A stretch of DNA of 64,000 bases from Algoriphagus iocasae (GTDB lineage: Bacteria > Bacteroidota > Bacteroidia > Cytophagales > Cyclobacteriaceae), in NCBI RefSeq assembly GCF_014206875.1, contig NZ_JACIJO010000001.1, forward strand, positions 868,001 through 932,000, read 5' to 3'. Position 1 is the stretch's first letter; each line of letters opens with the position of its first letter. Both the position numbers and the translations under genes were made by a program. Under the pieces are notes generated by a model, which had not been told where the DNA came from, ran no database searches, and saw only the letters and a program-made list of their open reading frames with translations. Positions 15,578 through 24,428 of this stretch are shown here, in pieces.

Positions 15578-18262
15578 TCAATTATTCTCAACTTTCACCC
15601 CCTTAAACATCACCTCATTATTACTTCGCCTAATTTCTTTTCCACTGGTAGTAGACACGTTTTTCAAGTGAACTTCTTTGGTGAGGACATACGGATACTT
15701 TTCCTCATAGGTATCCTCTTTTCTTTCAGAATTAAAATTTCCAAAAATAGCTGGCCCATCATAATTCTCAGGGTGATTAGAATCATCAATTTTTAGATTC
15801 TCGATGAGAATTTCCTCCGGCATATAGCAGGTGTAACCAAAATCATGTTGACCGGAATTGTAGCCATTGATAAGGGAAGCACTGTAGGTTTTTCCTGCAT
15901 TTGGGATAAAAGTGCAATTCTTAATTATCAGTTTGCCTTGCCAAGTGCTGCCATAATCTGAGCGGAGGTTTATCAAACTGCGACCTCTGATGATGCTGTT
16001 TTCTACTGTGAAAGTTCCTGTTCCAATTGCGTTAATTCCCATGTGCCCTAGAGTAGAATTACGGATCGTTGTATTGGCAACGCCCATGTGAGCATCGAAT
16101 CTGGAGAAAGTGCACTTATCAAAAAGAAGATTTTTGGAATAATTCGACCCCATGATCCCCCAAAAAGTACTGTCATCAATATCATTGGTTTGAGAGCAAT
16201 TGATAAAGGAAACGTTGAGGGCACGGTTAACCAAGATGTCATAGGAACCCATAGATACTGTAGTTCCTGCATTTCCAATGGTTTGATAGGTTTTATGACC
16301 TGTTAAGATTGAGTTTTGAACTGTCACATTGGTGCAATTGCTGATAGCAAGGAATCCTCCATAGGGAGCGCCATGATCTTGTTCGCCTTGGATACGATGT
16401 TCCAAACCATCCACGATCACATTGGATCGCTGAATGGAAATGTTTCTGCTATAATAGTTGTATTTGGATTCCTCTTGATTGGCAATAGTGATAAACTTTC
16501 CGCCTGTGATTTTTAAGATTTTTTCATCGATAGGCAGTACTGACATTTCGGTTATCTGATCAAAATCCCAAATAATAGGGGCATTTTCATCTACATTTCC
16601 ATTTTTATCTACCAGAATAATATCCGTTTGTGAAGCGCCACTATTCTGATTTGGGCCGAAGCGAATATATCGTTTTGTAGTGGCATCCGTCAAAGTGACC
16701 AAGGCAGGTCCAGCTAATTCCAAGTCTAACTTTTCTTGATTTCTTTTGACTGATTTTATTCCATCTAGAGAATATGATTCAAGTGAAGAGAGGACTAAGA
16801 ATACTGGAGCAGTCCGGTTCTGCACCTCTCTGTCATCTATGATAAATGTGGCATTACCAAAATCAGAATCTGTTTGAATTTCTACCGTCAATTCATCTCC
16901 ACCAATGTAATAAACTGCTCCGTCATCAGCTTTTACTGGCAAATGGTTTTGATTGGCGAATTCATGTGCTTTGGCTATGGCTTTAATGTCATCCGTTTTC
17001 CCATCGCCCTTGGCACCAAAATCACTGTATGTAACCTCGCCAGTAGCAATTATTTTTGATTTTAATTCCGAGTCAATAGTTTCATTATCTTGATCAGCCA
17101 CCCATAAAAGGGGAAATCTCACTGGCATATTTCTAATGACTTCCGGAGTTTCAAAATCAGCATCTAGTCTATTCCAAAGTTCCAGGTAATTTTCTTGACC
17201 AAAAGCCAAACCACCAAAAAGTAGGAAGGGATGGCGTACCGGCCATTGATCCCAATACATCACATCTTTTTCAAAAGGCCATGTGTTTTTGTCTGCCACG
17301 AATGGATATAGAAATGAAACTCCCTTTGCCAAGGATTTACCATCTGCAGTTTCATAATGAAATAAATCTTCGGGTTCATCCGCATACACCTGACAAAGTG
17401 TGGCCATCGCATCAAGCGTAAACAAGGAATACCCGTACGGTTTAGTACGTTTTAATTCCTGAGGAAAGCTTCCGTTTTCAGCCATTTGTTCAGGAAGAAG
17501 CACAGATTTGTACATTTCTTTGCAGTAATTCAGAACTTCTTCATTTCCTACGAGCTTCGCAAAAACCGCGGCCTGCATCGCCCAGCAAACACTGTGATTG
17601 TTTCCATGATCTCGCTCATCGATTCCATAGGGATGGGTTGTCATCCAAGTCAAATATTCAGAAAACCAGCTTTTCATTTGATCGATTTCTGAGTCAGGGA
17701 TAATTCCAGCGTCTTCTATGACTTCAATCGCCTTAGCAACTTCCATCAGTTGGATGGTGTCAATGATGCCAATTCCCCGACCAGTTACTCTTCCTTTGAT
17801 CGCTTGCCCATACAAAAGATTAGGGTTCATTTTGGTTTCTTCGTCGATAAACCATGCCCTTAGATGCGGTGCCAAAGCTTTAATATAAGAATCATCATTT
17901 GTGACCAAATAGGCTGAGGCTAAAGCTCCGGAAATTTGACTTAATCGGATCATGGCTTCGCGATGAGCAGTAAAATTATCGGGGTTGCTCATTCCGTCCC
18001 GTTGGATGTATGGACCTTCTGGATCTTTTGGATTCGGCCACCAATAATCTCCTTCAGAATAAAAATCATGAATTCCTCCTGCACTTCTGGGACTTTTTGC
18101 TGAGGTGACGGTAATAGGAGGTAGGTTTTTATATTTTTCTGCAAGCTGTACGACCCGAACTTTTTCTTTGGAGAAAAGGTCTTTTTTGGAAGTGGGAATA
18201 CTGTTAGGACTGCTAAAGTTTAAACCTATTGAGAAAACAAGGAAAAATATGGTCTGAATCAT
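15578..18262 (-). CDS. Alginate-lyase/right-handed beta-helix fusion protein, exported
   Basis: Two-domain exported polysaccharide enzyme of 894 residues. After a signal peptide (MIQTIFFLVFSIGLNF), residues about 35-390 form an alginate lyase (alpha/alpha)n toroid: EGDYWWPNPKDPEGPYIQRDG (70-90), the NNH pair at 221-223, and KRTKPYGYSLFTLDAM (271-286) with Arg272 and Tyr276/278, the N-H-R-Y type catalytic set of PL5-like enzymes. Residue 410 onward starts a new domain with DFGAKGDGKTDD (414-425), the classic opening of the pectate-lyase-3 right-handed beta-helix, and continues with repeated short strands and Asn ladders (VQNSILTGHKTYQTIGNAG). The C-terminal end adds ILIENLKIDDSNHPEN. It is flanked by sulfatases in the wider region. 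The substrate is inferred to be alginate or another uronic-acid polymer. Confidence 0.85.
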   Translation of the reverse strand: MIQTIFFLVFSIGLNFSSPNSIPTSKKDLFSKEKVRVVQLAEKYKNLPPITVTSAKSPRSAGGIHDFYSEGDYWWPNPKDPEGPYIQRDGMSNPDNFTAHREAMIRLSQISGALASAYLVTNDDSYIKALAPHLRAWFIDEETKMNPNLLYGQAIKGRVTGRGIGIIDTIQLMEVAKAIEVIEDAGIIPDSEIDQMKSWFSEYLTWMTTHPYGIDERDHGNNHSVCWAMQAAVFAKLVGNEEVLNYCKEMYKSVLLPEQMAENGSFPQELKRTKPYGYSLFTLDAMATLCQVYADEPEDLFHYETADGKSLAKGVSFLYPFVADKNTWPFEKDVMYWDQWPVRHPFLLFGGLAFGQENYLELWNRLDADFETPEVIRNMPVRFPLLWVADQDNETIDSELKSKIIATGEVTYSDFGAKGDGKTDDIKAIAKAHEFANQNHLPVKADDGAVYYIGGDELTVEIQTDSDFGNATFIIDDREVQNRTAPVFLVLSSLESYSLDGIKSVKRNQEKLDLELAGPALVTLTDATTKRYIRFGPNQNSGASQTDIILVDKNGNVDENAPIIWDFDQITEMSVLPIDEKILKITGGKFITIANQEESKYNYYSRNISIQRSNVIVDGLEHRIQGEQDHGAPYGGFLAISNCTNVTVQNSILTGHKTYQTIGNAGTTVSMGSYDILVNRALNVSFINCSQTNDIDDSTFWGIMGSNYSKNLLFDKCTFSRFDAHMGVANTTIRNSTLGHMGINAIGTGTFTVENSIIRGRSLINLRSDYGSTWQGKLIIKNCTFIPNAGKTYSASLINGYNSGQHDFGYTCYMPEEILIENLKIDDSNHPENYDGPAIFGNFNSERKEDTYEEKYPYVLTKEVHLKNVSTTSGKEIRRSNNEVMFKGVKVENN

Positions 18263-18488
18263 TTTGGGCTATGGGAGTTAATTACAACCTGGTCTTTAAG
18301 TTGCGATTTATTCAGGGTTTTTGAAAGTCAATCAATTTCCTATTTCACAGAATGAACTATGAAGATTTTCATGTCGGTATGGGAAGAAAAAAGATTTAGG
18401 AATTAATTTTTCTTTGAAAAACTTGCTTTAAATGGGATTATCTAAATCTCCTTACTAGATTCCGAATTCATTTTTAGAATTAACTTTT

Positions 18489-19751
18489 ATGAACAGTAGA
18501 AGAAATTTTCTTCAAAAATTATCAATAGGGGCATTAATGCCAGGTGTAGTAGGACTTAACGCTCAAAGTCAGGAGTTTAAAATTGACCATACTATTGGCG
18601 GAGATGAGTTTTGGGATCAGGTTCGTGCACAATTTCCCTTAACAAAGGATAGAGTTTATCTCAACAACGGAACATTTGGACCTTCACCAACCCCGGTTTT
18701 AAATGCCATTAAAAACTCTTTAGATGAAACAAATACGATTGGGGAATATGGGCATATAAATCCTCTCCGAGGTGGATTAGCGGATTTTGTTGGTATAAAG
18801 GAATCAGAAATTTCTTTGACCCATAATACTACTGAGGGCATCAATATCATGGCTTGGGGATTGCCTTTGTCAGCTGGAGATGAAGTGATCATCACCTATC
18901 ACGAGCATGTGGGAAATGCTTTGCCTTGGCTAAATCGAGCCAAACTTGATAACATTGTTTTGGTTCCTTTTGAGCCTGCCGCAACCCAGGCAGAAAACCT
19001 GGATTTGATTAAAAAGCTGGTAACACCGCGTACGAAAGTCATCGCAATACCACATATCACCTGCACGACCGGTTTGGTATTTCCCATTAAAGAAATAGCA
19101 GAATTTGCCAAGTCAAAAGGGATTTTTACAGCGATTGATGGAGCACACGGAGCTGGAACATTTGATTTAAACTTACATGAGCTTGGGGTGGATTTTTATG
19201 CTACCAGCTATCATAAATGGATGCTTGGTCCAAATGGGTCAGGCTTCTTATATGTCAAAGAAGATAATTTGGATAGATTACAGGCCTATCAAGTAGGAGC
19301 CTATTCTGATTTGGGTTTTGATCTTAAAAGTTCTCCTCCATCACTTAAAGGATATGTCAATACCGCTCATCGATATGATTTTGGAAGTCAAAGTCTACCA
19401 TTGATTAGGGGAGTAATTGCTGCTACTGAGTTTCATCAAGAAATAGGGAAGGATAAAATTGAAGCAAGGGTTAGGGAATTAAACCAATATCTTTACGATG
19501 GACTTTCTGAAATGACTCAGGTTTTGGAAATAAAGAGCGCAAAAGAGGCGGATTCCAGAATTTGTATGGTGACTTTTAAACCAAAAAAGATGGATTATGA
19601 GGAAGCTTATAAAGCTATCGGAAAGGGAGGGTTTAGAATCAGAATCGTTCCTGAAGCAGGTTTAAATGCAATTCGGATTTCAACACATATCTATAATAGT
19701 AAACCAGAAATTGATGCTTTCCTGAATCAAGTTCAAAAAGTTCTAGTATGA
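18489..19751 (+). CDS. Class V aminotransferase-fold PLP enzyme with Tat signal
   Basis: Pyridoxal-phosphate enzyme of the isopenicillin N epimerase/cysteine desulfurase-like group, 420 residues. A twin-arginine signal is present: NSRRNFLQKLSIGALMPGVVGLNAQ. The body has YLNNGTFGPSP, HNTTEGINIMAWGLP (phosphate-binding loop), IPHITCTTGLVFPIKEIA, AIDGAHGAGTFDLNLHELGVDFY and SYHKWMLGPNGSGFLYV, where the lysine of YHKW is the likely Schiff-base residue. Export by Tat fits a cofactor loaded in the cytoplasm. Its reaction (epimerase, lyase or aminotransferase) cannot be told from the sequence. Confidence 0.88.
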   Translation: MNSRRNFLQKLSIGALMPGVVGLNAQSQEFKIDHTIGGDEFWDQVRAQFPLTKDRVYLNNGTFGPSPTPVLNAIKNSLDETNTIGEYGHINPLRGGLADFVGIKESEISLTHNTTEGINIMAWGLPLSAGDEVIITYHEHVGNALPWLNRAKLDNIVLVPFEPAATQAENLDLIKKLVTPRTKVIAIPHITCTTGLVFPIKEIAEFAKSKGIFTAIDGAHGAGTFDLNLHELGVDFYATSYHKWMLGPNGSGFLYVKEDNLDRLQAYQVGAYSDLGFDLKSSPPSLKGYVNTAHRYDFGSQSLPLIRGVIAATEFHQEIGKDKIEARVRELNQYLYDGLSEMTQVLEIKSAKEADSRICMVTFKPKKMDYEEAYKAIGKGGFRIRIVPEAGLNAIRISTHIYNSKPEIDAFLNQVQKVLV

Positions 19752-19758
19752 GATTTTG

Positions 19759-20145
19759 CTAAGATTTTTTCTTCTTTTTCTGTTTTTGTTCAGCAGCTAG
19801 GATGGCTTGTTCTCTTCGAAAAATCGCAATATCACTGATCAGTTTCAATGGCAATTCTTGATCATATGGAATTTGAATAGCTCCCTTGGAGGTCACATAT
19901 CCGGAGAGCTCTTTTTTGAATTCTATGATCGGTTGATTGGTAGGATAATATCCAATATGATTTTTTTGCGCAGCATAGTAAACCAAGACTTCGCTTGTCT
20001 TAATCGCAGGCATGTGGTAGCTGATAACCTCTTTTCCTTCCGGAACAGCTTTGAGAAGCGTTTCTCTTATCAATTGTAATTTTTCTTGAATCTCAGGAGA
20101 AAACCAGGAGAAGTATTCTTCGATCGAACTAGGCTTTGGATTCAT
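19759..20145 (-). CDS. DUF1801 (YdhG/iron-chaperone-like) protein
   Basis: Small cytoplasmic protein of 128 residues. The DUF1801 pattern is SIEEYFSWFSPEIQEKLQLIRETLLKAVPEGKEVISYHMPAI followed by VYYAAQKNHIGYYP and GYVTSKGAIQIPYDQELPLKLI. The last 15 residues are a lysine-rich tail. The family is frataxin-like in fold and sometimes called iron chaperone; its function in Bacteroidota is not established. It is convergent with the PLP enzyme and lies seven bases after the alcohol dehydrogenase stop on the same strand. Confidence 0.88.
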   Translation of the reverse strand: MNPKPSSIEEYFSWFSPEIQEKLQLIRETLLKAVPEGKEVISYHMPAIKTSEVLVYYAAQKNHIGYYPTNQPIIEFKKELSGYVTSKGAIQIPYDQELPLKLISDIAIFRREQAILAAEQKQKKKKKS

Positions 20146-20152
20146 TTCTGTT

Positions 20153-21193
20153 TTAAAAAGAGTTGATGATGGTAATTCCGGTTCCTTTAAATTTATTCAT
20201 TTCCATTAATTCCAAAACAGCATCTTCCAAATTAATGAATCGACCAATTAATTTTTCGGGATTCATTTTGCCCTGAATTATCATTTCCATCATTTCAGGA
20301 TACTTGTATGCCTGCATCCCATGGCTACCAAGAATTTCTAATTCTTTAGAGAGAATTTGATTCATTGGGACTTTTGGGTTTTTCATATCCGCCAGCATCA
20401 ATCCGACTTGAATGTGTTTTCCTCTTTTCCGAAGGGAAGAAATAGAATTAAAACAGGTCTCTATACTTCCAAGTGCATCAATCGAAACATGCACCCCACC
20501 ATGACAGATATGCTGGATTTTCTCGACGGTATTTTTCTCTTTTGCACTATTTATTACTGCTATTGATCCGATGGATTTAGCCAGTTTCAATTTTTCCTCA
20601 TCTATGTCAATCGCTATTACATTGGCACCTAAGGCACAGCCGATCATAATAGCGGATAATCCAACTCCGCCGCATCCATGTACTGCCATCCATTGACCTC
20701 CGGTTAATTTTCCCTGTGCTACGACAGCACGAAATGAAGTGGCAAATCGACATCCCAAACTTGCTGCGGTTTCAAAACTGATTTGTTCAGGAAGTAAGAT
20801 GACATTGGTATCGGCCCGATCAATGGAAACATATTCTGCAAAGGATCCCCAATGAGTAAATCCCGGTTGGAATTGGTCATCACAGACCTGGTGATTACCG
20901 GAAGCGCATTCAGGACACTTCCCACAAGCACAGATAAATGGCACACTAACCCGATCACCGATTTTCCAGTTTTTTACATTTTTCCCAACGGAGGCGATAA
21001 CTCCTGCAAACTCGTGTCCAGGCACGTGAGGTAATTGGATATCTTCATCATGTCCCATCCAGCCATGCCAATCTGATCGGCAAAGTCCTGTTGCTTTTAC
21101 CGCTATTACTACACCATCTGGACTTGGAGCTGGGTCAGGAACCTGTGTAATTATAGGTAGAGTTTGAAAAGATTCGTAAAGAAGTGCTTTCAT
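20153..21193 (-). CDS. Zinc-dependent alcohol dehydrogenase (MDR family)
   Basis: NAD(P)-linked medium-chain dehydrogenase, 346 residues. The catalytic zinc site is indicated by [13 protein letters not shown] and [17 protein letters not shown]; the structural zinc site by [17 protein letters not shown]. The cofactor-binding Rossmann segment is [30 protein letters not shown], with Asp at the end of the second strand favouring NAD. Substrate unknown. It is in tandem with MarC upstream (21 bases) and DUF1801 downstream (7 bases), so the three minus-strand genes may be one transcript. Confidence 0.93.
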   Translation of the reverse strand: MKALLYESFQTLPIITQVPDPAPSPDGVVIAVKATGLCRSDWHGWMGHDEDIQLPHVPGHEFAGVIASVGKNVKNWKIGDRVSVPFICACGKCPECASGNHQVCDDQFQPGFTHWGSFAEYVSIDRADTNVILLPEQISFETAASLGCRFATSFRAVVAQGKLTGGQWMAVHGCGGVGLSAIMIGCALGANVIAIDIDEEKLKLAKSIGSIAVINSAKEKNTVEKIQHICHGGVHVSIDALGSIETCFNSISSLRKRGKHIQVGLMLADMKNPKVPMNQILSKELEILGSHGMQAYKYPEMMEMIIQGKMNPEKLIGRFINLEDAVLELMEMNKFKGTGITIINSF

Positions 21194-21214
21194 AGGAATG
21201 ACATTTGAATTCGA

Positions 21215-21847
21215 TTAGGCGGCAAGGTCAAAAGCAACCTTTATCCCTTCAATGATCATGTTAGTACCAATTATGGCTATGATCAGACCCATGATTTTCC
21301 CAATCACTGTAATGACATTTTTACCGACTCGAAGGACCAATTTATCTCCCAATCGAAACGCCCAATGGGTTAAAATACACATGATGGCAAAAACCAGGAT
21401 TACAATGCCGATATGAATATAATTGCCAGAAGAAACAAAGTTCATCGCTGTGACGATGGTACCGGGTCCCGCCAAGATCGGGATTGCCAAAGGTGAAATA
21501 GCGATGTTTTCATCAAATGCTGTTTCTTTCAAATGTTTGACGGTAGATTTTTTGGATTGGAGCATTTCAAAGCCAACAAAAAAGATCAAAATACCTCCCG
21601 TGATCTTGAAAGCTGGGATGGTAATCCCAAAAAGCTCAAAGATAAACTTGCCTAAAAGCACAAAGATAAATACAATCAAAAAGGCAACTGTAGTCGCTTT
21701 CTTACTGATTTTTCGCTTAGTCTCTTTATCAGCATCTTCTACCAAAGATGAAAAAATCGGAACATTAGCTATCGGATTCATGATGGCAAAAAAACCGGTA
21801 AATACAGATAAAGTAAAAGTTAATAGGTCGCTGGTCAACGAAGACAT
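21215..21847 (-). CDS. MarC-family integral membrane protein
   Basis: Inner-membrane protein of 210 residues with about six hydrophobic helices, matching the MarC/UPF0056 family. Signatures are FTGFFAIMNPIANVPIFSSLV at the first helix, ITGGILIFFVGFEMLQ, and ISPLAIPILAGPGTIVTAMNFV, followed by two C-terminal helices ending IAIIGTNMIIEGI. The original idea of multidrug efflux is not supported for the family, so the transported substrate is unknown. It is divergent from the MazG-type gene across 121 bases. Confidence 0.92.
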   Translation of the reverse strand: MSSLTSDLLTFTLSVFTGFFAIMNPIANVPIFSSLVEDADKETKRKISKKATTVAFLIVFIFVLLGKFIFELFGITIPAFKITGGILIFFVGFEMLQSKKSTVKHLKETAFDENIAISPLAIPILAGPGTIVTAMNFVSSGNYIHIGIVILVFAIMCILTHWAFRLGDKLVLRVGKNVITVIGKIMGLIIAIIGTNMIIEGIKVAFDLAA

Positions 21848-21968
21848 ATGAAAATAGATGTAGATTTATTCAAGAAGATTAAGCAAGATAAAAAAGCAGA
21901 ATTGTTTTCTACTGTTATCTAGCTTGGTACTTTTAATATTCAATCTCTAATAAACGAAACAGAGTCAG

Positions 21969-22307
21969 ATGAAAAAAGAAATTACTATCTCCGAAGTTCA
22001 GGAACAAGTGGACCAATGGATCAAAACAGTAGGAGTTCGCTATTTCAATGAATTAACCAACATGACCATTTTGATGGAGGAAGTAGGGGAATTGGCAAGA
22101 ATAATGGCCAGAACTTATGGCGAGCAATCTTTTAAAGAATCTGATAAAGGGAAAGACTTGGGAGATGAAATGGCGGATGTTCTTTGGGTTTTGGTCTGCT
22201 TGGCAAATCAGACCGGTGTGGATTTAACGGAAGCGATCAAAAAGAACTTTGAGAAAAAGAATATGAGGGATATTGAGCGTCACAAAAACAATGAGAAACT
22301 GAAATAA
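21969..22307 (+). CDS. MazG-type nucleotide pyrophosphohydrolase
   Basis: All-alpha NTP pyrophosphatase of 112 residues (single MazG-like domain). The Mg-binding acidic set is MEEVGELARIMARTYG (ExxxE type) and DLGDEMADVLWVLVCLAN. Such enzymes hydrolyse non-canonical or excess nucleoside triphosphates to monophosphates and act as house-cleaning or alarmone-modulating enzymes. The single domain and short length exclude the two-domain MazG of enterobacteria. Gene ends four bases from the convergent membrane-protein gene. Confidence 0.92.
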   Translation: MKKEITISEVQEQVDQWIKTVGVRYFNELTNMTILMEEVGELARIMARTYGEQSFKESDKGKDLGDEMADVLWVLVCLANQTGVDLTEAIKKNFEKKNMRDIERHKNNEKLK

Positions 22308-22310
22308 GAA

Positions 22311-22793
22311 TCAGTTTATTGTTTTTACCTGATCTTTAGAAATACAAAATGTTTTGGTTTGACTGTAGAGGGGCAAACCCAAGATTTTCCAACTTAGAAA
22401 ACCAGTAAGCTCCAAACCGTTTTCATTCTCAAGCACTGAAAAGTGCTTCCAGCCCAATCCACTCACAAAACCTTCAAGGCTGGACTGACTTCTATCCTGA
22501 ATAACCATTCCTGTTTCTTTATCTCGAACCAAAGTCAAATCAATCCCATAGGTTAAAGTCTCATTGACTTTAGCGAATTGTAAAACTGTTGGGCTATCAA
22601 GATGGTCAGTGTTTTGTTCATCGGCTTCAGATCTTCCACTGACAAAACTGATAAATCCAAATACCAGAATAAGAGTGTAAAATTTGGAATGTCTCTTGAA
22701 AAAAGACCGATTTCCTGAAAGGAATTTAATGGCTAAATAGATCCAGCTGACGAAAAAAAGGATGTTGATAATCCCCCAGATTAAATGTACCAT
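22311..22793 (-). CDS. Hypothetical two-helix membrane protein
   Basis: Protein of 160 residues that I do not recognise. Two hydrophobic helices are visible in the first 55 residues (IWGIINILFFVSWIYLAIKFL and FYTLILVFGFISFVSG), followed by an extracytoplasmic or cytoplasmic beta-rich part of about 100 residues with SLEGFVSGLGWKHF and LSWKILGLPLYSQTKTFCI. No conserved catalytic motif is seen. A TAGATTTG element lies 18-25 bases before the start codon and fits a Bacteroidota -7 box. Confidence 0.6.
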   Translation of the reverse strand: MVHLIWGIINILFFVSWIYLAIKFLSGNRSFFKRHSKFYTLILVFGFISFVSGRSEADEQNTDHLDSPTVLQFAKVNETLTYGIDLTLVRDKETGMVIQDRSQSSLEGFVSGLGWKHFSVLENENGLELTGFLSWKILGLPLYSQTKTFCISKDQVKTIN

Positions 22794-22810
22794 TGTTTGA
22801 AAAATAATTA

Positions 22811-22818
22811 CAAATCTA
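22811..22818 (-). promoter_or_regulatory. Candidate -7 element for the two-helix membrane protein
   Basis: Reverse-strand TAGATTTG, a full match to the Bacteroidota -7 consensus TAnnTTTG, about 18 bases before the start codon at 22793. No convincing -33 TTTG is seen at the usual spacing, so this rests on the -7 box alone. Confidence 0.35.
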
Positions 22819-22859
22819 GTTAATTGGTTTGAATATTAACTGGATCCTTATAAAAAGGT

Positions 22860-24335
22860 TTATTTTTCAAAAAGTCCTGTATTACCTTTTTCTAGTAACG
22901 GTATCATTTCTAGGACGATATCAGGGTTTTCTTTAGCGATATTGACGGATTCAAGAGGGTCGATTTGATGGTCGTAAAGCTCATAAATCAAACCTCCATT
23001 TCTATAAAACCGAGTCAATCGATATCTGTCATTTCTTACCGTAATCCCATTATTAAAATATCCATAAGCGACCTTCTTTTGCCTATTTTGGTTTTGAAGG
23101 ATCAGAGAGACTAGACTTTCTCCATCTAATTCTCCAGGAGCATCAATACCGGTTAATTCCATTATTGTTGGATAAATATCAACTGACTCGACGATGGAGT
23201 TCTCAGTTCTCCCTTGTTCAGTTTTACCTGGTATTTTAAGGATCAATGCACTATTCAATGCATTTTCAAAAAGCGTGTGTTTTCCCCAAATCTGCTGCTC
23301 TCCCAGGTGCCAACCATGATCTCCCCAAATAATGACAATTGTATTTTTCTCCAGGTCCAAAGCTTTTAGGGCATCCAAAATGAGTCCTATCTGAGCATCT
23401 GAATAGCTTGCTGCTGCGTAATAAGCATGCTTAATTTTTTGTGCATACGCTTTTGAGGCCACGGTTGAAAGGTTTGGGTGTTCTTCACCTAAGGCGTATT
23501 GATTAAATTCTCCGCTAGGTAAAAGGCTTTGGTCAGAGACATGAAGCGGTTTGTTTGGATTCTTAGCAATCTCAATCTGATCTTCCTGATACAAATCCCA
23601 ATATTTCTTAGGAGCTGTAAAAGGTAGGTGGGGTTTGAAAAGGCCTATTCCCAAGAAGAACGGTTCATTTTGATTCTTTAAATCTTTCAGTTTTGAGATA
23701 GCAAGTTGTGTGGTCAATCCATCTGGGTATCCCAAATCATCCACATCACCAGCCTCATAGGGCTTGACTTGCTTGTTCATGCTTTGGCGGTTCTCTCCAT
23801 CCGAATAGGCAAAAAAGGCATTCCACCCTGTTTTCCATTTTCCTGCATCAAACAGCAACTCATCCCAGCTGTAGGGAAGTTCTCTTTGATCAGAAACTTC
23901 CTCTTCGTAGCCATAAACATACCCATCAGCAGAATGTGAAATTTTTCCTATCCCAACTGTGTGATATCCGTTTCTTCTCAAATGATGAATAAATGTCTCC
24001 GGGATGGATGATTCTTCCTTTTTTGGAAACTCATCCTGCATAATGTTATTATTGAGTTCGACTCGTCGGCTTGGCCTTCTCCCTGTCAAAAATGCTGCTC
24101 TAGATGCCCCACAGGTCGGAACAGCTACAAAATGGTTTGAAAAACTTACTGCTTCTTTTGCCAACTCATCGAGGTTTGGGGTTAAGATTTGGGTATCACC
24201 AAGATGCCCAAGTTCAGCCCTGAGATCATCAACAGCAATGAAGAGAATATTTGGTTTTTTAGCTTGGGATAAAGCAGGGAAATTTATCCAGACAGCAAAT
24301 CCTAATAATAAGAATCTTTGAATTAGAACAGTCAA
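22860..24335 (-). CDS. Type I sulfatase, iduronate-2-sulfatase-like, exported
   Basis: Sulfatase of 491 residues of the iduronate-2-sulfatase-like subgroup. The start codon is TTG and begins a signal peptide (TVLIQRFLLLGFAVWINFPALSQ). The metal-binding DD is at 36-37 in NILFIAVDDLRAELG. The modification motif is C75-G-A-S-R79 within VPTCGASRAAFLTGRRPSRR; Cys75 becomes formylglycine. Other elements are GIGKISHSADG, FLGIGLFKPHLPFTAPKKYWD and IIWGDHGWHLGEQQIWGKHTLFE. No sulfatase-maturing enzyme is in the window. With the first sulfatase and the lyase fusion it suggests use of sulfated polymers, but the genes are not clustered tightly. Confidence 0.92.
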   Translation of the reverse strand: MTVLIQRFLLLGFAVWINFPALSQAKKPNILFIAVDDLRAELGHLGDTQILTPNLDELAKEAVSFSNHFVAVPTCGASRAAFLTGRRPSRRVELNNNIMQDEFPKKEESSIPETFIHHLRRNGYHTVGIGKISHSADGYVYGYEEEVSDQRELPYSWDELLFDAGKWKTGWNAFFAYSDGENRQSMNKQVKPYEAGDVDDLGYPDGLTTQLAISKLKDLKNQNEPFFLGIGLFKPHLPFTAPKKYWDLYQEDQIEIAKNPNKPLHVSDQSLLPSGEFNQYALGEEHPNLSTVASKAYAQKIKHAYYAAASYSDAQIGLILDALKALDLEKNTIVIIWGDHGWHLGEQQIWGKHTLFENALNSALILKIPGKTEQGRTENSIVESVDIYPTIMELTGIDAPGELDGESLVSLILQNQNRQKKVAYGYFNNGITVRNDRYRLTRFYRNGGLIYELYDHQIDPLESVNIAKENPDIVLEMIPLLEKGNTGLFEK

Positions 24336-24428
24336 TGCCTTTCAAGTTTTAACTTCAATCTAAAGGATTTAAATTTAAGTTAAAAATGAAAGATAATATC
24401 CACTACTTTAAGTAATTCAAAGCATTAT

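Noticed and set aside
21423..21851. Plus-strand ORF of 142 residues opposite marC
   Set aside because: Antisense to a clear membrane protein with strong family motifs; composition follows from the opposite codons.
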